From Pictodentalium vernedei (taxonomy: Eukaryota > Mollusca > Scaphopoda > Dentaliida > Dentaliidae), in NCBI GenBank assembly GCA_031216915.1, contig CM062295.1:178884927-178948926 (forward strand): DNA of 64,000 nucleotides. The letters run 5' to 3'. Positions within the stretch are counted from its first letter, which is position 1. Each line of letters begins with the position of its first letter. Both the position numbers and the translations under genes were made by a program. The notes below the pieces were generated by a model. It had not been told where the DNA came from. It ran no database searches and saw only the letters and a list, made by a program, of their open reading frames with translations. This document shows, in pieces, positions 42,601 to 46,167 of this stretch.

Positions 42601-43283
42601 AGTTTCATTTCGAAATTCATTTTCCCACTACAAAACATTAGTCATTTCAAGTGAAGCTGTATGTGGCTGCAATGAACTTTCCCAACCCCCAAACGAAAAC
42701 TACAGGTGTGACTATCCCAGATGGGCCTGTCCATACCCTCTGCCACCATGATTATTCTGAGACAAAAAGGGCATTATTCTGGCAAAAATAATCCAACCGG
42801 AACTATAATCGCAAGAGCACAGGTTCCAATGGTGGTGAACATTCATACCAAGTTTTGAGCAGAGTGGTCCATAAACGCCTGAGAAATCTCTGGACAAAAT
42901 TATGTCTACTCACGGATGCATGGATGGATGGACAGACAGACATCCGGTGCCTCATTAATTCAAATTTTGCTGATGAGTTTTATTACATAGTAAACGCATG
43001 CGTGGACATCACTGTCCACGTGTGGATTACGACCAATCCTCAGCGACTGTGCTGTACATACTTATTGTACATATATTTTTATTTTAAGACTTCAAAAGGA
43101 TACAATATAACCAGCTGGATGCCATGAAGATGGTAGTGATGGAACTAGAGTAGAAAAATAAATGGAACTGAAATATATCAAACCAAACCATGCCACAAAC
43201 TGTAGTGGATGCAGTGGACACTCCCAACCATTCCGACGACTTTTCTGTCTGTACGTCTGGAAGGAGGTTCTCTCACTACCCAT
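6358..43283 (-). CDS. ZDHHC1: ZDHHC1/ZDHHC11-like palmitoyltransferase gene, partial (four exons)
   Basis: A DHHC-family protein S-acyltransferase, a multi-pass membrane enzyme that transfers palmitate to cysteines of target proteins. Four exons on the minus strand (43283-43104, 11079-10904, 7766-7665, 6482-6358) join without frame breaks into 194 codons. Residues 1-60 carry the SRRNGW and HPLQFVAW motifs typical of the ZDHHC1/11 N-terminus and a first membrane segment. Residues 61-79 are a second membrane segment, followed by the NPADP motif. The zinc-binding Cys-rich domain spans about 112-150, with the catalytic DHHC at 137-140. Residues 154-180 begin the third membrane segment. Spacing across every junction matches the family as I remember it. 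Introns are 32024, 3137 and 1182 bp. The TTxE motif, last membrane segment and tail lie beyond position 1. ZDHHC1 versus ZDHHC11 cannot be separated here, because invertebrate genes are probably pro-orthologues of both. Confidence 0.9.
6892..7290 (-). pseudogene. LINE (non-LTR retrotransposon) reverse transcriptase fragment
   Basis: On the minus strand the frame reads [18 protein letters not shown], then [37 protein letters not shown] and, after a degenerate stretch, [11 protein letters not shown]. This is the familiar C-terminal (thumb) part of LINE reverse transcriptases: a GV.IDE....HI motif, then LY.S.I.S...YG...W, then a KIL.L.DL-like motif. A stop lies upstream at about 7292, and the catalytic palm is absent. 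It is a dead 5'-truncated remnant inside the 1.2-kb ZDHHC intron. The clade cannot be assigned from this piece. Confidence 0.75.
7313..7357. repeat. Fold-back inverted repeat in ZDHHC intron
   Basis: GAGGGTGAATTTAGTGATG is followed after a few bases by its near-exact reverse complement. It is probably the core of a decayed MITE. A remnant of the TTAACCCTTTGAAC MITE family follows at about 7485-7600. Confidence 0.6.
7665..7766 (-). CDS. ZDHHC1: ZDHHC1/11-like exon 3 (catalytic DHHC motif)
   Basis: A 102-bp exon bounded by TTTCAG at 7772-7767 and a gtaag donor at 7664-7660. It encodes [26 protein letters not shown] and GKNY, the core of the DHHC zinc-finger palmitoyltransferase domain. The catalytic DHHC codons lie at 7714-7703. 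All expected Cys and His ligands are present, so the exon looks functional. The first base completes a Val codon from the previous exon, and the last two bases start an Arg codon finished by the next. The open frame continues upstream of this exon through intron and MITE sequence, which is not coding. Confidence 0.93.
7801..8046. mobile_element. piggyBac-like MITE (TTAA target, TIR CTGGTAGAGTGCT)
   Basis: A 246-bp element with perfect 17-bp ends TTAACTGGTAGAGTGCT and its reverse complement at 8030-8046. The outer TTAA on each side is best read as the target duplication. A central fold-back at about 7861-7915 contains GGGAGAGTGCC and its complement. A related palindrome lies at 11569-11631. 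Confidence 0.75.
8151..8515 (-). mobile_element. tRNA-headed SINE
   Basis: On the minus strand it starts with a tRNA-like head carrying an A box (TGGCTCAGTAGG) and an exact B box (GGTTCGAATCC). A conserved body follows (TGTCCTTGGGCAAG, then CGTACTGCACGTCGATGG, GGTTCTCTCCGGGTACTCC), and it ends in an (AATA)n tail. It is flanked by a perfect 14-bp target-site duplication, CCCACCATACAGTA, at 8137-8150 and 8516-8529. It is RNA polymerase III-type and non-coding, and it lies inside a ZDHHC intron in the gene's orientation. Confidence 0.92.
8668..9050. mobile_element. pogo-like palindromic MITE, 3' end degraded
   Basis: Begins TA/CAGTGGAGGCCACTTC, matching the better preserved copy at 60024-60454. 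It contains the same near-perfect inverted repeat around GACAGAGCTC at about 8891-8964. The right terminal repeat is not recognisable, so the end is approximate. Confidence 0.6.
9050..9512. mobile_element. Degraded TTAACCC MITE
   Basis: Bounded by TTAACCCATTCAAC and GGTAAAGGTTAA. The decayed central palindrome at about 9385-9427 (GATCCCCTCAATGG..) is the same as in the 13140-13390 family, but it is longer and more diverged. Confidence 0.5.
9517..10862 (+). mobile_element. Family A hairpin element with tandem core
   Basis: Starts ACAAGAGACTCCAG, near the family palindrome and the 5' GCTCATCTGAC motif. It carries about three core monomers ('GGATGCTGCATACCAAATATC', 'GGATCTGAAGAAGAAG', 'GAGCCCAAATATG') with a 21-C run at 9938-9958. 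A non-repeated right arm follows and it ends at a degenerate hairpin GAGCTCACC..GGAGAGCTA. The architecture resembles bivalve pearl elements or Helitron-like HINEs as I remember them. It is non-coding. Confidence 0.6.
10904..11079 (-). CDS. ZDHHC1: ZDHHC1/11-like exon 2 (membrane segment 2, NPADP, start of Cys-rich domain)
   Basis: 58 codons plus two bases of a split Val codon. It opens after a GTAG acceptor, and an in-frame stop lies just upstream in the intron. It reads through a hydrophobic segment ([18 protein letters not shown]), then INPADP, a basic KKKK patch, [17 protein letters not shown] and YLCEVS. This is the ordinary ZDHHC1/11 order: membrane segment, DPAD motif, then the first zinc ligands. 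The donor is GT/gtgagt at 10904/10903. An acceptor three bases further upstream is also possible but would add a stop codon, so 11079 is preferred. Confidence 0.88.
11080..12266. other. Intronic sequence; one fold-back, no gene seen
   Basis: Start of the 32-kb ZDHHC intron (the last 1.2 kb in transcription order). It contains a fold-back at 11569-11631 (TGCCTTGTTACAATATAT and its complement), related to the core of the MITE at 7801-8046. I see no other coding or structured feature. Confidence 0.5.
12269..12483. mobile_element. Palindromic MITE with TA target duplication
   Basis: Flanked by TA on both sides. The terminal inverted repeats begin CAGTACTTGTCAAAATAAG, with two mismatches at the other end. 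The interior at about 12339-12424 folds back on AAGCTCTCACTGAGAGCTTTC. The TA target and CAGT ends suggest a Tc1/mariner-pogo type non-autonomous element. Confidence 0.75.
12486..13139. other. AT-rich intron sequence, nothing recognised
   Basis: No open frame, repeat or RNA gene that I can support. Confidence 0.5.
13140..13390. mobile_element. piggyBac-like MITE with a 101-bp perfect palindrome
   Basis: Ends are TTAACCCTTTACC and GGTAAAGGGTTAA, with TTAA as the probable target duplication. The centre (13221-13321) is two perfect 50-bp arms around a single T, including GTTGGAACGAGCTCG and its complement. Related copies lie at 16648-16891, 43992-44247, 59335-59596 and, degraded, at 9050-9512. 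Confidence 0.8.
13391..14023. other. AT-rich intron sequence, nothing recognised
   Basis: Contains a short G run at about 13632-13643. I see no gene or defined element. Confidence 0.4.
14024..14830. repeat. Tandem repeat, roughly 187-bp unit, about four copies
   Basis: The phrases GGTTAATGTCATCTTATATT and CATGTACATGTATAGCAAAA recur at a spacing of 183-189 bp (unit starts near 14100, 14284, 14472, 14661). Units diverge by point changes. Flanking sequence at about 14870-15000 (GTTGACGCCGACGC.. GAGCTAAAA) looks like the right end of a hairpin-type element. Confidence 0.75.
15050..16190. repeat. Fragments of a hairpin-type element with ACGG microsatellite
   Basis: CATACCTATGACCAACAAATA occurs twice (about 15127 and 15657), each followed by ATTCTCGGACGG-type sequence and (ACGG)n-rich tracts. 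The segment between 15840 and 16025 is GGGTTAGGG-rich. It probably belongs to related non-coding elements with lost ends. Confidence 0.45.
16192..16647. other. AT-rich intron sequence, nothing recognised
   Basis: No open frame or repeat that I can support. Confidence 0.4.
16648..16891. mobile_element. piggyBac-like MITE (TTAACCC family)
   Basis: TTAATGCTTTACCC at the left and GGTGAAGGGTTAA at the right. The central imperfect palindrome (GGAACGGGCTCGTCGAGCTC) matches the family at 13140. Confidence 0.65.
16892..17057 (-). pseudogene. DIRS tyrosine recombinase fragment, separate lineage
   Basis: The minus-strand frame reads [16 protein letters not shown], then [16 protein letters not shown], matching the box-I arginine region of the recombinases of copies 2 and 3 ([25 protein letters not shown]). 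It differs from both, so it is a relic of a further DIRS lineage. It is cut on the left by the MITE at 16648-16891 and on the right by a family A element starting at 17058. Confidence 0.8.
17058..18912 (+). mobile_element. Family A hairpin element, left part with tandem core
   Basis: Starts ACAAGAGGCCCCAAGGGGCCT (a palindrome), then CACACCTGACATGG. A core follows of about eleven monomers of roughly 150-160 bp. Each monomer has CATACCAAATATCAAAACATT, CTGGATCTGAAGAAGA and a small inverted repeat GGGCTCCCACAGTGAGCCC. Three monomers carry C homopolymers of 29-32 bases (17316-17344, 17823-17852, 18658-18689) at the same monomer position. DIRS copy 2 interrupts it at 18912/18913, and it resumes at 26066. 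Confidence 0.75.
18929..19117 (+). repeat. DIRS copy 2 left inverted terminal repeat
   Basis: Reverse complement of 25856-26027, apart from a 17-base gap near 19010 and a few mismatches. It contains GACCCAGACATAGCTGGTGC and the NRF1-like palindrome. Confidence 0.88.
19064..19079. promoter_or_regulatory. NRF1-like palindrome in DIRS terminal repeat
   Basis: ACTGCGCATGCGCAGT, a perfect 16-bp palindrome containing the NRF1 core. It is repeated at 25894-25909 and in copy 1. It lies about 0.9 kb upstream of the gag ATG. A role in transcription is inferred. Confidence 0.4.
20006..22143 (+). pseudogene. DIRS copy 2 gag-like gene, split frame and stop
   Basis: Start chosen at the ATG at 20006, because similarity to copy 3 gag begins there ([14 protein letters not shown] against MKSSCSKCKRKKSS). 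An upstream in-frame ATG at 19829 lies in the leader. The N-terminus has a Cys/His cluster (C-x2-C, H-x2-C-x2-C-x2-C, C-x2-C), probably zinc-binding, followed by a long Ser/Arg-rich region. The frame from 20006 ends at 21229, but the conserved C-terminal half ([16 protein letters not shown] onward) is in another frame, so a frame change falls near 21100. A TGA at 21967-21969 then interrupts a Gly/Arg-rich tail that continues in frame to a stop at 22141-22143. In copy 3 the equivalent is one open frame. Likely the nucleic-acid-binding particle protein, inferred from family position. Confidence 0.82.
21944..24133 (+). pseudogene. DIRS copy 2 RT/RNase H/methylase-like gene with two stops
   Basis: A reading frame of 729 codons interrupted by TGA at 23795-23797 and 23954-23956. 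The reverse transcriptase spans about residues 130-330: [47 protein letters not shown], and the catalytic YLDD at 276-279 (22769-22780). The RNase H has [12 protein letters not shown] (first Asp at 443), then the Glu of [25 protein letters not shown] and ADSLSRK. A C-terminal region with [25 protein letters not shown] and YAYPPAPL matches the domain following RNase H in DIRS elements, usually called Dam-like methylase. The first stop falls inside it; copy 3 has Trp there. It overlaps gag by about 200 bp and the recombinase frame by 1.15 kb. Confidence 0.9.
22981..25089 (+). CDS. DIRS copy 2 tyrosine recombinase (intact frame)
   Basis: 702 codons open. The recombinase core is roughly residues 370-702. 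It has [16 protein letters not shown] and [17 protein letters not shown] in the N-terminal core-binding part. Box I is [13 protein letters not shown] (catalytic Arg), a basic [12 protein letters not shown] segment follows, box II is [14 protein letters not shown] with HxxR (His at 24901-24903), and [16 protein letters not shown] holds the Trp and the Tyr nucleophile. In DIRS elements this enzyme inserts the circular DNA copy without a target duplication. All four signature residues are present. Residues 1-370 overlap pol in another frame and are Ser-rich, so the natural start is unclear. A spliced or internal start is possible. Confidence 0.88.
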   Translation: MLRSLLSSCRQSHSEGVHETDRSVRSRCGSHSDGAVTHSSSPNFLDSELECEDSFARHRRSLVRTSETRDSDLGKHSVVDSGSSTAVAGSEFYDHDGCQSNRLGCIIDPNGFEVPGSLGSTVPKQAHKHQGNDVNLACDTSVDGHYSESSCPNSVRQYDSSGVYQEPRRHSFRSVIQFNGKNPFVCSRTSSSTFGPSYTGSSECTSRLPFTEGSLVAVGVDSQQTSIQSDLLPMGTANDRLICDTSQQSVADVCVSMSGSKSICSRRSIDLMRWNDRICVSSSAINAASIAKDKAISMQDSVGSISVSTETVDKSTQVSAVGPTMKASSTRGSSFAGETASTASQPARSQPSRFSVVRSFLHGKHFTGRAVDAISNCRRTSSSLNYAAKWKVFRRWCRDHSVDIFDPSILDIANFLVYLFDEIKLQPVTIKGYRYMLSDTHAHHDSLQIGSNVSLSKLVRNFSINRPRTLRLIPKWNLAWVLLKLKEKPFEPLGTVDFKFLSYKIAFLLAFSSARRVSELHALSVDDSHYRSVGNTITFTTNVGFLAKNQAPNKYPEPIVIKALPSSDGRRPILCPVRALRIYRQRSQFIRKGRKRFFLSLMPNRMDISVHSIARWIQLTIRTAYENLSSSQQSVLKISAHEVRALSTSWVYANSVAITDLMKAAYWSQPSTFTNFYLRNTESISGDLHCLGPLSVAQNVVH
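25692..25780. repeat. DIRS copy 2 internal complementary region
   Basis: 25692-25726 pairs with the left terminus (18913 onward, one mismatch) and 25727-25780 pairs with the right terminus (26012-26065, one mismatch). The junction ATAAAAAT/GTTAAAAA is the seam of the two element ends on a circle. Confidence 0.9.
25856..26065 (-). repeat. DIRS copy 2 right inverted terminal repeat and terminus
   Basis: Inverted copy of the left repeat, including the palindrome at 25894-25909. The last 40 bp (to 26065) are unique to the right end and are mirrored in the internal complementary region. Confidence 0.88.
26066..27263 (+). mobile_element. Family A hairpin element, right part
   Basis: Resumes mid-monomer (TTTTTAAGAAATTTGCCTG) directly after DIRS copy 2. 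It passes through one and a half core monomers and the family right arm (AGTGTTAAAAAGTGCTGACTC, ACTTCTCTTGAACAAACTTG, then GATGGACGGACGGACAG). It ends in the hairpin AGCTCACCCTGAC/GTCAGGTGAG at 27232-27263. It is interrupted by a MITE at 26572-26859. Confidence 0.72.
26572..26859. mobile_element. MITE with CAGGGTTCC ends and TTTTA target duplication
   Basis: 288 bp from CAGGGTTCCTGC to GCGGGAACCCTG. It is flanked by TTTTA at 26567-26571 and 26860-26864, and removing it restores the family A right-arm sequence. The interior is rich in AAGGCTTTTCCAGGCC-type repeats. Non-autonomous; superfamily not assigned. Confidence 0.78.
27264..28010 (+). repeat. Family C core fragments
   Basis: Tandem-like copies of GGTACAAAATGGCC, CATCTTGAATTTTGGACC, GTGATAACAAAGGTACCCAAG and GATCGGTTCATAAATAC, as in the full element at 28853-30824. 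Neither end is recognisable. Short open frames here on both strands come from the repeat itself. Confidence 0.6.
28011..28852. repeat. Intron sequence with (GGAT)n microsatellite
   Basis: A GGAT/ATGG tetranucleotide tract occupies about 28460-28600 (purest at 28501-28533), with ACAG-rich flanks. The rest shows no gene. Confidence 0.7.
28853..30824 (+). mobile_element. Family C hairpin element, complete
   Basis: Starts TGAAAGTGTCAATGACAC (a palindrome), then GTAGCTCAACTTG. It carries several copies of the core ('GGCCATCTTGAATTTTGGACC', 'AACAAAGGTACCCAAGAAG', 'GATCGGTTCATAAATAC'), an ACAG/GACGG microsatellite at about 30735-30775, and ends in a hairpin (TTAAACTTGAC..TCAAAGTTGAGCTA). The 3' arm mirrors the 5' CTCAACTT motif. 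Non-coding. Confidence 0.65.
30825..31808. other. Intron sequence with remnants of MITEs
   Basis: 30940-31010 resembles the TTAACCC palindromic MITE core. 31200-31245 has the GACAGAGCTC fold-back of the pogo-like MITE. A 121-codon plus-strand frame at 31348-31713 has no recognisable domain and is not called as a gene. Confidence 0.4.
31818..32181 (+). mobile_element. 5S rRNA-headed SINE (SINE3 type)
   Basis: The head at about 31820-31895 is a diverged 5S rRNA 5' part: GTCAG, GAAGTTAAGTAACGTCGAGC, CCGGTTAGTCCTTGGATGGG and TGACC, carrying the internal promoter boxes. The body is the same as in the tRNA-headed SINEs (TTGTGTCCTTGCGCAAGGCAC, GTACTGCACGTCGATGG, GGTTCTCTCC). The tail is (AATA)n. 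Target duplication AGTATAATT at 31809-31817 and 32182-32190. Confidence 0.9.
32191..32824. other. Intron sequence with decayed pogo-like MITE core
   Basis: Fold-back around TTTGATAGTGCTCACAGAGC at about 32235-32312, flanked by unique AT-rich sequence. No gene seen. Confidence 0.4.
32825..33414 (+). mobile_element. Family C hairpin element, left part (split by family B)
   Basis: Starts TGAAAGTGTCAATGACAC, then GTTGCTCAACATG. It holds C-core repeats up to AAGTTCTATACAA at 33414, where a B element enters. The matching continuation (AACTGATTGCACTAATTTTGG) is at about 41526. Confidence 0.65.
34267..36474 (+). mobile_element. Family A hairpin element inside the satellite
   Basis: Starts ACAAGAGGCCCCAGGGGGCC and GCTCACCTGAC. 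Core and right arm are as in the other A copies, with (ACGG)-type sequence at 36405-36430. It ends in the hairpin TAGCTCACCCTGAC/GTCAGGTGAGCTA (36443-36474). The flanks CATAAAT and ATGATCTGAAGACTG rejoin to the satellite phrase CATAAATATGACCTGTAGAC with no target duplication. It contains an unrelated minisatellite at 34560-35490. Confidence 0.75.
34560..35490. repeat. Minisatellite, eight units of about 120-133 bp
   Basis: GGATTTTGGTCCAAAATTTT begins units at 34566, 34686, 34819, 34940, 35067, 35190, 35313 and 35434. Between them are AAGTCCCACCCGGACCCC and A/T homopolymers. The run produces long Phe/Lys-rich frames on both strands (up to 149 codons), which are artefacts. Confidence 0.85.
36475..39830 (+). 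repeat. Satellite array with four-monomer higher-order repeat
   Basis: Each monomer shares GTTACAATGAAATCCCTTCA, TAAATATGACCTGTAGACTG and TGCTAAAGGTTTT, followed by one of several variable halves. Type a is GCCATCATGGTTGAATGATC; b is GTAGCCATCACAGTTGACC; c is CCCATCAAGGCTGAATGATC; d is GCCGTCACAGTTGCCCAATC. They run in the order a-b-c-d. Type c recurs at about 36809, 37380, 37971, 38547 and 39110, a period of roughly 563-591 bp. Three further monomer types close the array at about 39360-39770. Confidence 0.8.
39940..41570 (+). repeat. 1.6-kb duplicated block of the B element
   Basis: From about 40250 to 41570 it repeats about 38620-39939 at a constant 1631-bp offset, nearly identically. The block includes the closing monomers, the right arm, the hairpin and 45 bp of the flanking C element. 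Its first 300 bp match other monomers (37873-38036, then 37305-37440), so it is a mosaic. Duplication came after the B element had inserted. Confidence 0.8.
41526..42274 (+). mobile_element. Family C hairpin element, right part
   Basis: Continuation of 32825-33414: C-core repeats (CATCTTGATTTTTGGACCGC, AACAAAGGTACCCAAGAA), a GACAGACAGACGG tract at about 42210-42227, and the final hairpin ending TTGACTATGCAAAGTTGAGCTA at 42274. Confidence 0.65.
42275..43103. other. ZDHHC intron next to the first exon; one dispersed repeat
   Basis: 42920-43050 (CTCATTAATTCAAATTTTGC, AAACGCATGCGTGG) recurs inverted at about 57358-57480, so it is a dispersed repeat. The remainder is unassigned. Confidence 0.45.
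43104..43283 (-). CDS. ZDHHC1: ZDHHC1/11-like exon with probable start codon
   Basis: 60 codons, from an ATG lying directly after a 3' splice site (a T-rich tract then CAG at 43286-43284) to the donor ATT/gtatcc at 43104/43103. It encodes the basic SRRNGW motif, the HPLQFVAW motif and a hydrophobic stretch at about residues 29-50, then WHPAGY, the conserved loop before the second membrane segment. The ATG has G at +4 and suits the family's short cytosolic N-terminus. The acceptor immediately upstream implies at least one more exon at higher coordinates, either 5' UTR or a few extra codons. I could not locate it. The exon ends in phase 0, and the next exon continues the family alignment with no gap. 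Confidence 0.88.
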
Positions 43284-43315
43284 CTGGAAAAAAATTAATA
43301 ATAAATGTTTATTTA

Positions 43316-43556
43316 TTAACCCTTTCAACACTGGTGGTACCTTCCATGCCAGTTAAATGGCAGAAATTGGAAGAGTCCATATCCATTATTTGGGGGTAGA
43401 GCAATTAATATTTTCAACGTGCAGCCTCCAGGCTGCATGTTAAAAATCTTAAATGTTCTACCACACATGTTCACTTAGTAGCCATCCTACTTAATGAAAT
43501 TATGACGTATTGTGTTCCTGGACCAGAAAAGCGGCCTCTCGTGTTGAAAGAGTTAA
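43316..43556. mobile_element. piggyBac-like MITE (TTAACCCTTTCAACAC ends)
   Basis: TTAACCCTTTCAACACTGG at the left and CGTGTTGAAAGAGTTAA at the right, with TTAA as target. A small central inverted repeat GCAGCCTCCAGGCTGC is present. It is the same family as 44752-44965. It ends 32 bp before the ZDHHC exon at 43283. Confidence 0.72.
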
Positions 43557-43699
43557 GTTAGATCATTCAAGAATGGTGTCTGAAAACCATAATGCTGTTG
43601 AAGATTTCATGTAATTGTTCACACTGGGATTTCTATATCATCTTTTGAAAGATTTCAAAGGCATTTTCTCTGAAAGTGAGAACGATCAAATTTACAATG

Positions 43700-43930
43700 G
43701 AACACTGATTCACAGGGGAACCCTCTTAACTCAATGCCATTTTGTCAGCAAAAAAATCTTTAATTAAGAGGAATATTCAATTAACACAAAACCGATTATT
43801 TTTCTATACTTTTAGTGAAAAACTGAGAATTCATTTTATTATATCTTGTTTGACAGAGTGCATGGAGGTCTATAAAACAAAATATAATAAAATAAATATT
43901 GGATGTACTGAACCCAAAGAAGTTTAGAAA
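43700..43930. mobile_element. Decayed pogo-like MITE
   Basis: CAGGGGAACCCTCTTAACTC near 43712, and the family fold-back TTATTATATCTTGTTTGAC with a diverged complement at about 43835-43900. Ends not clear. Confidence 0.45.
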
Positions 43931-43991
43931 TGTGGGCAATTCAGTGGCTGTTGAAGTAATTCTTTGATACATCACAAAATCTTTTATTCAA

Positions 43992-44247
43992 TTAACCCTT
44001 TACCCAACACACAGGATATTAAAATTTATTATTTTAATTATTGTTTTTTTTTAAATTTCTCCAACATTTTCAACAAAACCATATCATGTGAACCCCTCAT
44101 TGGAACGAGCTCTCTAGCTCGTTCCAATGAGGGGGTCACATGATGTGGTTTTGTTGAATTTCTTTGAAAAATATCTTTTTCTCAACTGCTCATTTTGTAA
44201 ACTTCATGCGCAGATTTCAATTTTCAATTTATAAGGTAAAGAGTTAA
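43992..44247. mobile_element. piggyBac-like MITE (TTAACCCTTTACC family)
   Basis: TTAACCCTTTACCCAAC at the left and GGTAAAGAGTTAA at the right. The central palindrome at about 44085-44155 contains CCTCATTGGAACGAGCTC and its complement. Confidence 0.75.
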
Positions 44248-44751
44248 CAGGAATGAAGTCTACAACTCATGTATAATCAATAGGTGAAATTTGTTCTAAA
44301 TACATAGAGAATGGTTTCATGCTTGAAGGTTATATGTAATTAATAGGGTCATTCACTGAAGAAATATTCATGTAAGTGGGCACCACAGTATAAAGAGAGT
44401 TTAAAGCTAACATTCATTTTAAACGCTTCAATTCAAGTGAAAAAGGTCAGAAAGACAATTTACTTGTTAACTTATTGGAGGGTAAAATAAACCAATGCCT
44501 CCACACACCATTTTGTTGACACCCCCTAATTATAATTCCAGTTTGGACCAATCATGAGTCATAACAACCGCATTACTCACATTGACAAACCTAAAAGATA
44601 TTGCGTGAAAACCTCAAACAGTGCTGGAAATGAACAAAATTGACAGGTGCAGTTTTAAGCTCCTGCGAAATCAGAGACTAGAGTAAATTATACCCGTAAA
44701 ATGTTAGTGTATGAATTTTCGAGGGAATTCTGTCACCAAACACAAGAAACC

Positions 44752-44965
44752 TTAACCCTTTGAACCCAAGCAGTTGCTTTTCCAGCCAGAAACATGATAT
44801 GTCATAACGTCATTAAATAGGATGGCTGTCCAGTAAATATGTTGGGCAGACCAATTAGTATTTTCAACGTGCAGCCCCAAGGCTACCCCAAATAATGAAT
44901 ATGAACTTTTCTAATTGCTGCCATTGAACTGGCATGGCAGATACCACTAGTGTTCAAAGGGTTAA
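44752..44965. mobile_element. piggyBac-like MITE (TTAACCCTTTGAAC ends)
   Basis: TTAACCCTTTGAACCC at the left and GTGTTCAAAGGGTTAA at the right, with TTAA target copies included in the range. Confidence 0.75.
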
Positions 44966-45263
44966 ATGTATAAGGAATTGCTGAATTATGACAGTAACTT
45001 GCTACTGGCCACAGAGTGCTGCTTTCTTAAAACGACACACATTTATATACCCTCACAGCATATTAGAGCTCCACAATATTTTTCAACGAGTGCATTTTTT
45101 AGCTCCCGTAAAATAGAAAACACAAGTGCTGATGGGAGCAATTGCACTCGCACCCGTCTCACTTCCAGGACTGAAAAAAATAATGAAATGGCCTGGACTA
45201 CTATCTTTTGAGAAGAAAAGGCTAAAAATTAAATCCAGCCTTTTGTGACCATTGATTCTTCTA

Positions 45264-45386
45264 CACTGGAACCCTGTTAATTAAACAAAACACAGAATGC
45301 AAGAAAATGATACAATACCTGTTTACTGAATATTCCTGATCAACTGAAAATTTTTCCATGGTTATTCAGTAAACAGGATTCTACAG
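45264..45386. mobile_element. Short pogo-like MITE (about 123 bp)
   Basis: TA/CACTGGAACCCTGTTAATT at the left and AAACAGGATTCTACAG/TA at the right. These are diverged versions of the terminal repeats of the element at 60024-60454. Confidence 0.6.
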
Positions 45387-45429
45387 TAAGTCACATTTAA
45401 TTGGAAGAATTTGCAGAAAGTCCAATTCT

Positions 45430-46150
45430 GAGGTGGCCCCATGGTTATGGGATTGGACTTCAAACCAAAAGGTTCTCTGTTTGATCCATGCTGAGAGTAA
45501 CTAAGTTGTGTCATTGGGCAAGGCACTTAATTGCGATTGCCCACATGGGGGTCATGGTGGTACCGTATACTAAAATATTTATTTATTTATTGGTGCTTAT
45601 GGTCACATACTTATGCACAATGGCTAATGGTGGCCGTGACAGTTTTACGGGTGGAGGAAGCCAGAATACCCGAAGAGAACCACCGAGCATCAACGAACAA
45701 CTGTCAGCTCCTCAACATTCTAACTCTGTTCAAGTTCCGCTCAAGCAAGGTTACAGCGGTTGAAGACATGTGCACCATCGACGTGCAGTACGCCTTAGTA
45801 CATGGAGTCATCATGCCCCCATGTAGGCAACTAGGATAAAGTGCCTTGCTCAAGGACACAATGCTGGTCATCCCAGACAGGGATCGAACTCGGGACCTCT
45901 AGCATAGAAGTCCAATCATCTTCCACTGAGCCGCCACACTCCCTACTGTCTACTAAAACATACTGCACACAGATGGTGCACTTGTTTTCAACCAATGTTA
46001 ACCCTGCTTGTGTGGAGTTAGTGCGTTATTAAGTCTGAAAGCTGCTCACCCCTGCTTGGTGGTTCTCTCCACGTACTCCTGCTTACTCCACCCATAAAAC
46101 TGCCTGGCAAGGTGACCCTGGCTGCAGAAAGTGCCATTAACCCCCTCCCC
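45430..46150 (+). mobile_element. tRNA-like SINE, split by a second SINE
   Basis: Plus-strand SINE. A degraded tRNA-like head at about 45430-45495 is followed by TTGTGTCATTGGGCAAGGCAC. The body is cut at 45575 and resumes at 45959 with CATACTGCACACAGATGG, then GGTTCTCTCCACGTACTCC, to about 46150. Confidence 0.75.
45576..45947 (-). mobile_element. tRNA-headed SINE nested in another SINE
   Basis: The minus-strand head (GGCGGCTCAGTGG A box, GAGTTCGATCC B box) starts at 45947. The usual body follows and the (AATA)n tail ends at 45576. The target duplication is GTATACTAAAA (45565-45575) against GTCTACTAAAA (45948-45958). Confidence 0.85.
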
Positions 46151-46167
46151 TCCCCCCCTACCAATAA

